5,670 bases of DNA from NCBI GenBank assembly GCA_001563325.1, contig LRSK01000126.1, forward strand, positions 1 through 5,670, in the 5' to 3' direction. How positions within the stretch are numbered: position 1 is the stretch's first letter; the number at the start of each line of letters is the position of its first letter. The stretch is from Candidatus Thorarchaeota archaeon SMTZ1-83. Its GTDB lineage: Archaea; Asgardarchaeota; Thorarchaeia; Thorarchaeales; Thorarchaeaceae. Of this stretch, positions 4,547 through 5,670 are shown in pieces. The translations under genes were made by a program, and so were the position numbers. Below the pieces are notes generated by a model, which saw nothing but the letters and a program-made list of their open reading frames with translations, was not told the origin of the DNA and did no database searches.

Positions 4547-5670
4547 TCAAATTCCCTGGCGTCTTCGAATCCAGAGTTCTGAACCTACGATAAGAACCGT
4601 GCATATTGACGCGGATGCGCCGATTGCCAGCCAGAGATTGCAGTCAATGTATCCTCCCGGCCTACCATCTGTCGTAGTTGTTCTGTTCAGGGGTTCCAAG
4701 GTGAAGACAACCAGCTCCCATGTCCAGTTTGCAACGATTTCGGACTTCGGATTTCCTACTATGTCATCTAGGAAAGAGATGTCGTATGGGTACACACCGA
4801 ACGTTGACTTGAGGGTCCCATTTGTGACATGGTGCACGTGTGCGTAGTCATCCAACGCTGACAGGACCTCCATTTCTCCGTCATTGTCTATGTCAGCGAC
4901 GCTCACGACAGCGTACCTACCTGGAGGGTAGTAGCTCTTGGTATGGATGTAGCCAAACCACAGCACTAGTCCCGACATGTCGATGGCCCATGCGGCTCCT
5001 GTTGCATTCCGGTGCACTAGTTCGCAGAATCCGTCGCCATCCACATCTAGTGCCATTGTCTTGGCCGTATGGTAGTCGCTGGCGTTCTGATACGCCTTGT
5101 AGGGTGAGTGCCAGAGTATTCCCATTCCTGAAGCATTCACCACGTACTGCGACAGGTGTATTCCGCCCACAAGCGTCGAGTAGAAGAAACCTGGATCCGC
5201 ATTGCTTGAGAACGAAGCCATGATGAGGTCCGCAGGCTCTCCTCCATGCACGTGAGCCTCACCCTGCACCCTAGATAGGAGCGGGAACTCGACAAGTACT
5301 GTACTCTCGTGATTGATCACTGTGCAGTTGCTTATTCTTGGTGAAGCGCTCGTGTTCGTGACACTTGCTATTAGGTCTGGGAGAGTGTCGCCGTCAAAGT
5401 CCGCGTCCATATGGATTCTCCTGACGCAGCCTGGCGGACTCGAAATCGACCACACCTCTGACCCCGAGGAGTTCCAGAGAATTAGGTCGTTGCCGGTTAC
5501 GGCGGCGATTTCGTCAAGACCATCACCATTCAAGTCGCTGACATCCAGACCCTCGAAACCGGTGTCCCTTGTTATGTTCCAGAGCAGGACTGCATTCGAG
5601 CTAAGACCTAGGACTGATTCAGTACCAGCTTGATGCTTTTGCAGATGAACGATAAGCTCTTTGCCGTTCT
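4547..5670 (-). CDS. FG-GAP/VCBS-like surface protein with C-terminal membrane anchor (N-terminus beyond right edge)
   Basis: The frame is open from the right edge to TGA at 4547-4549, giving 373 visible residues; the start is outside the window, and the TTG near 5533 lies within a repeat so is not the start. Acidic calcium-loop motifs of FG-GAP/VCBS beta-propeller blades recur: DLNGDGLDE (45-53), DFDGDTLPD (90-98), DVDGDGFCE (208-216) and DIDNDGEME (259-267). Intervening stretches are beta-rich, e.g. DLILWNSSGSEVW. Ten N-x-S/T sequons (Asn 31, 66, 105, 114, 178, 195, 221, 283, 314, 328) fit a glycosylated outside protein. A Thr-rich stalk (329-334) leads to a single membrane segment (about 343-366) and a basic RRR tail, so the propeller faces outward and the tail the cytoplasm. 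Ligand unknown; adhesion or cell-surface binding is a common role for such folds. It ends 129 nt before the regulator gene on the same strand. Confidence 0.85.
   Translation of the reverse strand, partial: NGKELIVHLQKHQAGTESVLGLSSNAVLLWNITRDTGFEGLDVSDLNGDGLDEIAAVTGNDLILWNSSGSEVWSISSPPGCVRRIHMDADFDGDTLPDLIASVTNTSASPRISNCTVINHESTVLVEFPLLSRVQGEAHVHGGEPADLIMASFSSNADPGFFYSTLVGGIHLSQYVVNASGMGILWHSPYKAYQNASDYHTAKTMALDVDGDGFCELVHRNATGAAWAIDMSGLVLWFGYIHTKSYYPPGRYAVVSVADIDNDGEMEVLSALDDYAHVHHVTNGTLKSTFGVYPYDISFLDDIVGNPKSEIVANWTWELVVFTLEPLNRTTTTDGRPGGYIDCNLWLAIGASASICTVLIVGSELWIRRRQGI

Noticed and set aside
4332..4847. 171-codon plus-strand frame across the regulator start and the end of the surface protein
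   Set aside because: It runs antisense through two well-supported genes and through the regulator promoter, and shows no recognisable domain.
4840..5633. Plus-strand open frames opposite the FG-GAP protein
   Set aside because: Arg/Ser/Pro-rich antisense translations of a gene with clear calcium-loop repeats and a membrane anchor.

Overview
The window looks archaeal. It has an Lrp/AsnC-type regulator, TATA-like boxes with purine-rich BRE-like flanks, a probable leaderless start, several GTG/TTG starts with Shine-Dalgarno sites matching the archaeal 16S tail (GGAG, GGTGA), and a sequon-rich surface protein with a C-terminal membrane anchor. Base composition is close to balanced. An Asgard (Thorarchaeia-like) or other mesophilic uncultured archaeon would fit, but this is an inference from style and not a proven assignment.

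Layout. (1) Positions 1-1110, minus strand: a flavodoxin-fold iron-sulfur-type flavoprotein (187-1110, TTG start), followed after 38 nt by the first 49 codons of a metallo-beta-lactamase-fold protein (1-148, runs off the left edge); probably one operon. (2) Positions 1111-1415: a divergent control region with candidate promoters for both directions, a tandem 14-nt repeat and a spaced imperfect repeat. (3) Positions 1416-2402, plus strand: a Trp-rich protein with about ten membrane segments, built from five copies of a two-helix unit; family not recognised. A strong hairpin plus T-tract (2428-2478) ends it. (4) Positions 2551-3690, minus strand: an M20-family metallo-deacylase/peptidase (ArgE/DapE type), preceded by an Lrp/AsnC-like regulator (3908-4417, minus). 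Small perfect palindromes lie upstream of each. (5) Positions 4547-5670, minus strand: the C-terminal part of an FG-GAP/VCBS-like surface protein, its N-terminus beyond the right edge.

How the parts may work together. The regulator and the M20 enzyme probably form an amino-acid-responsive pair, the Lrp-like protein acting on its own start region and perhaps on the M20 gene. The flavoprotein and the MBL protein are likely co-expressed redox/hydrolase partners. The five-unit membrane protein and the FG-GAP protein belong to the cell envelope. No CRISPR array, tRNA, rRNA, transposase or phage gene was seen. The most novel object is the five-fold repeated membrane protein.
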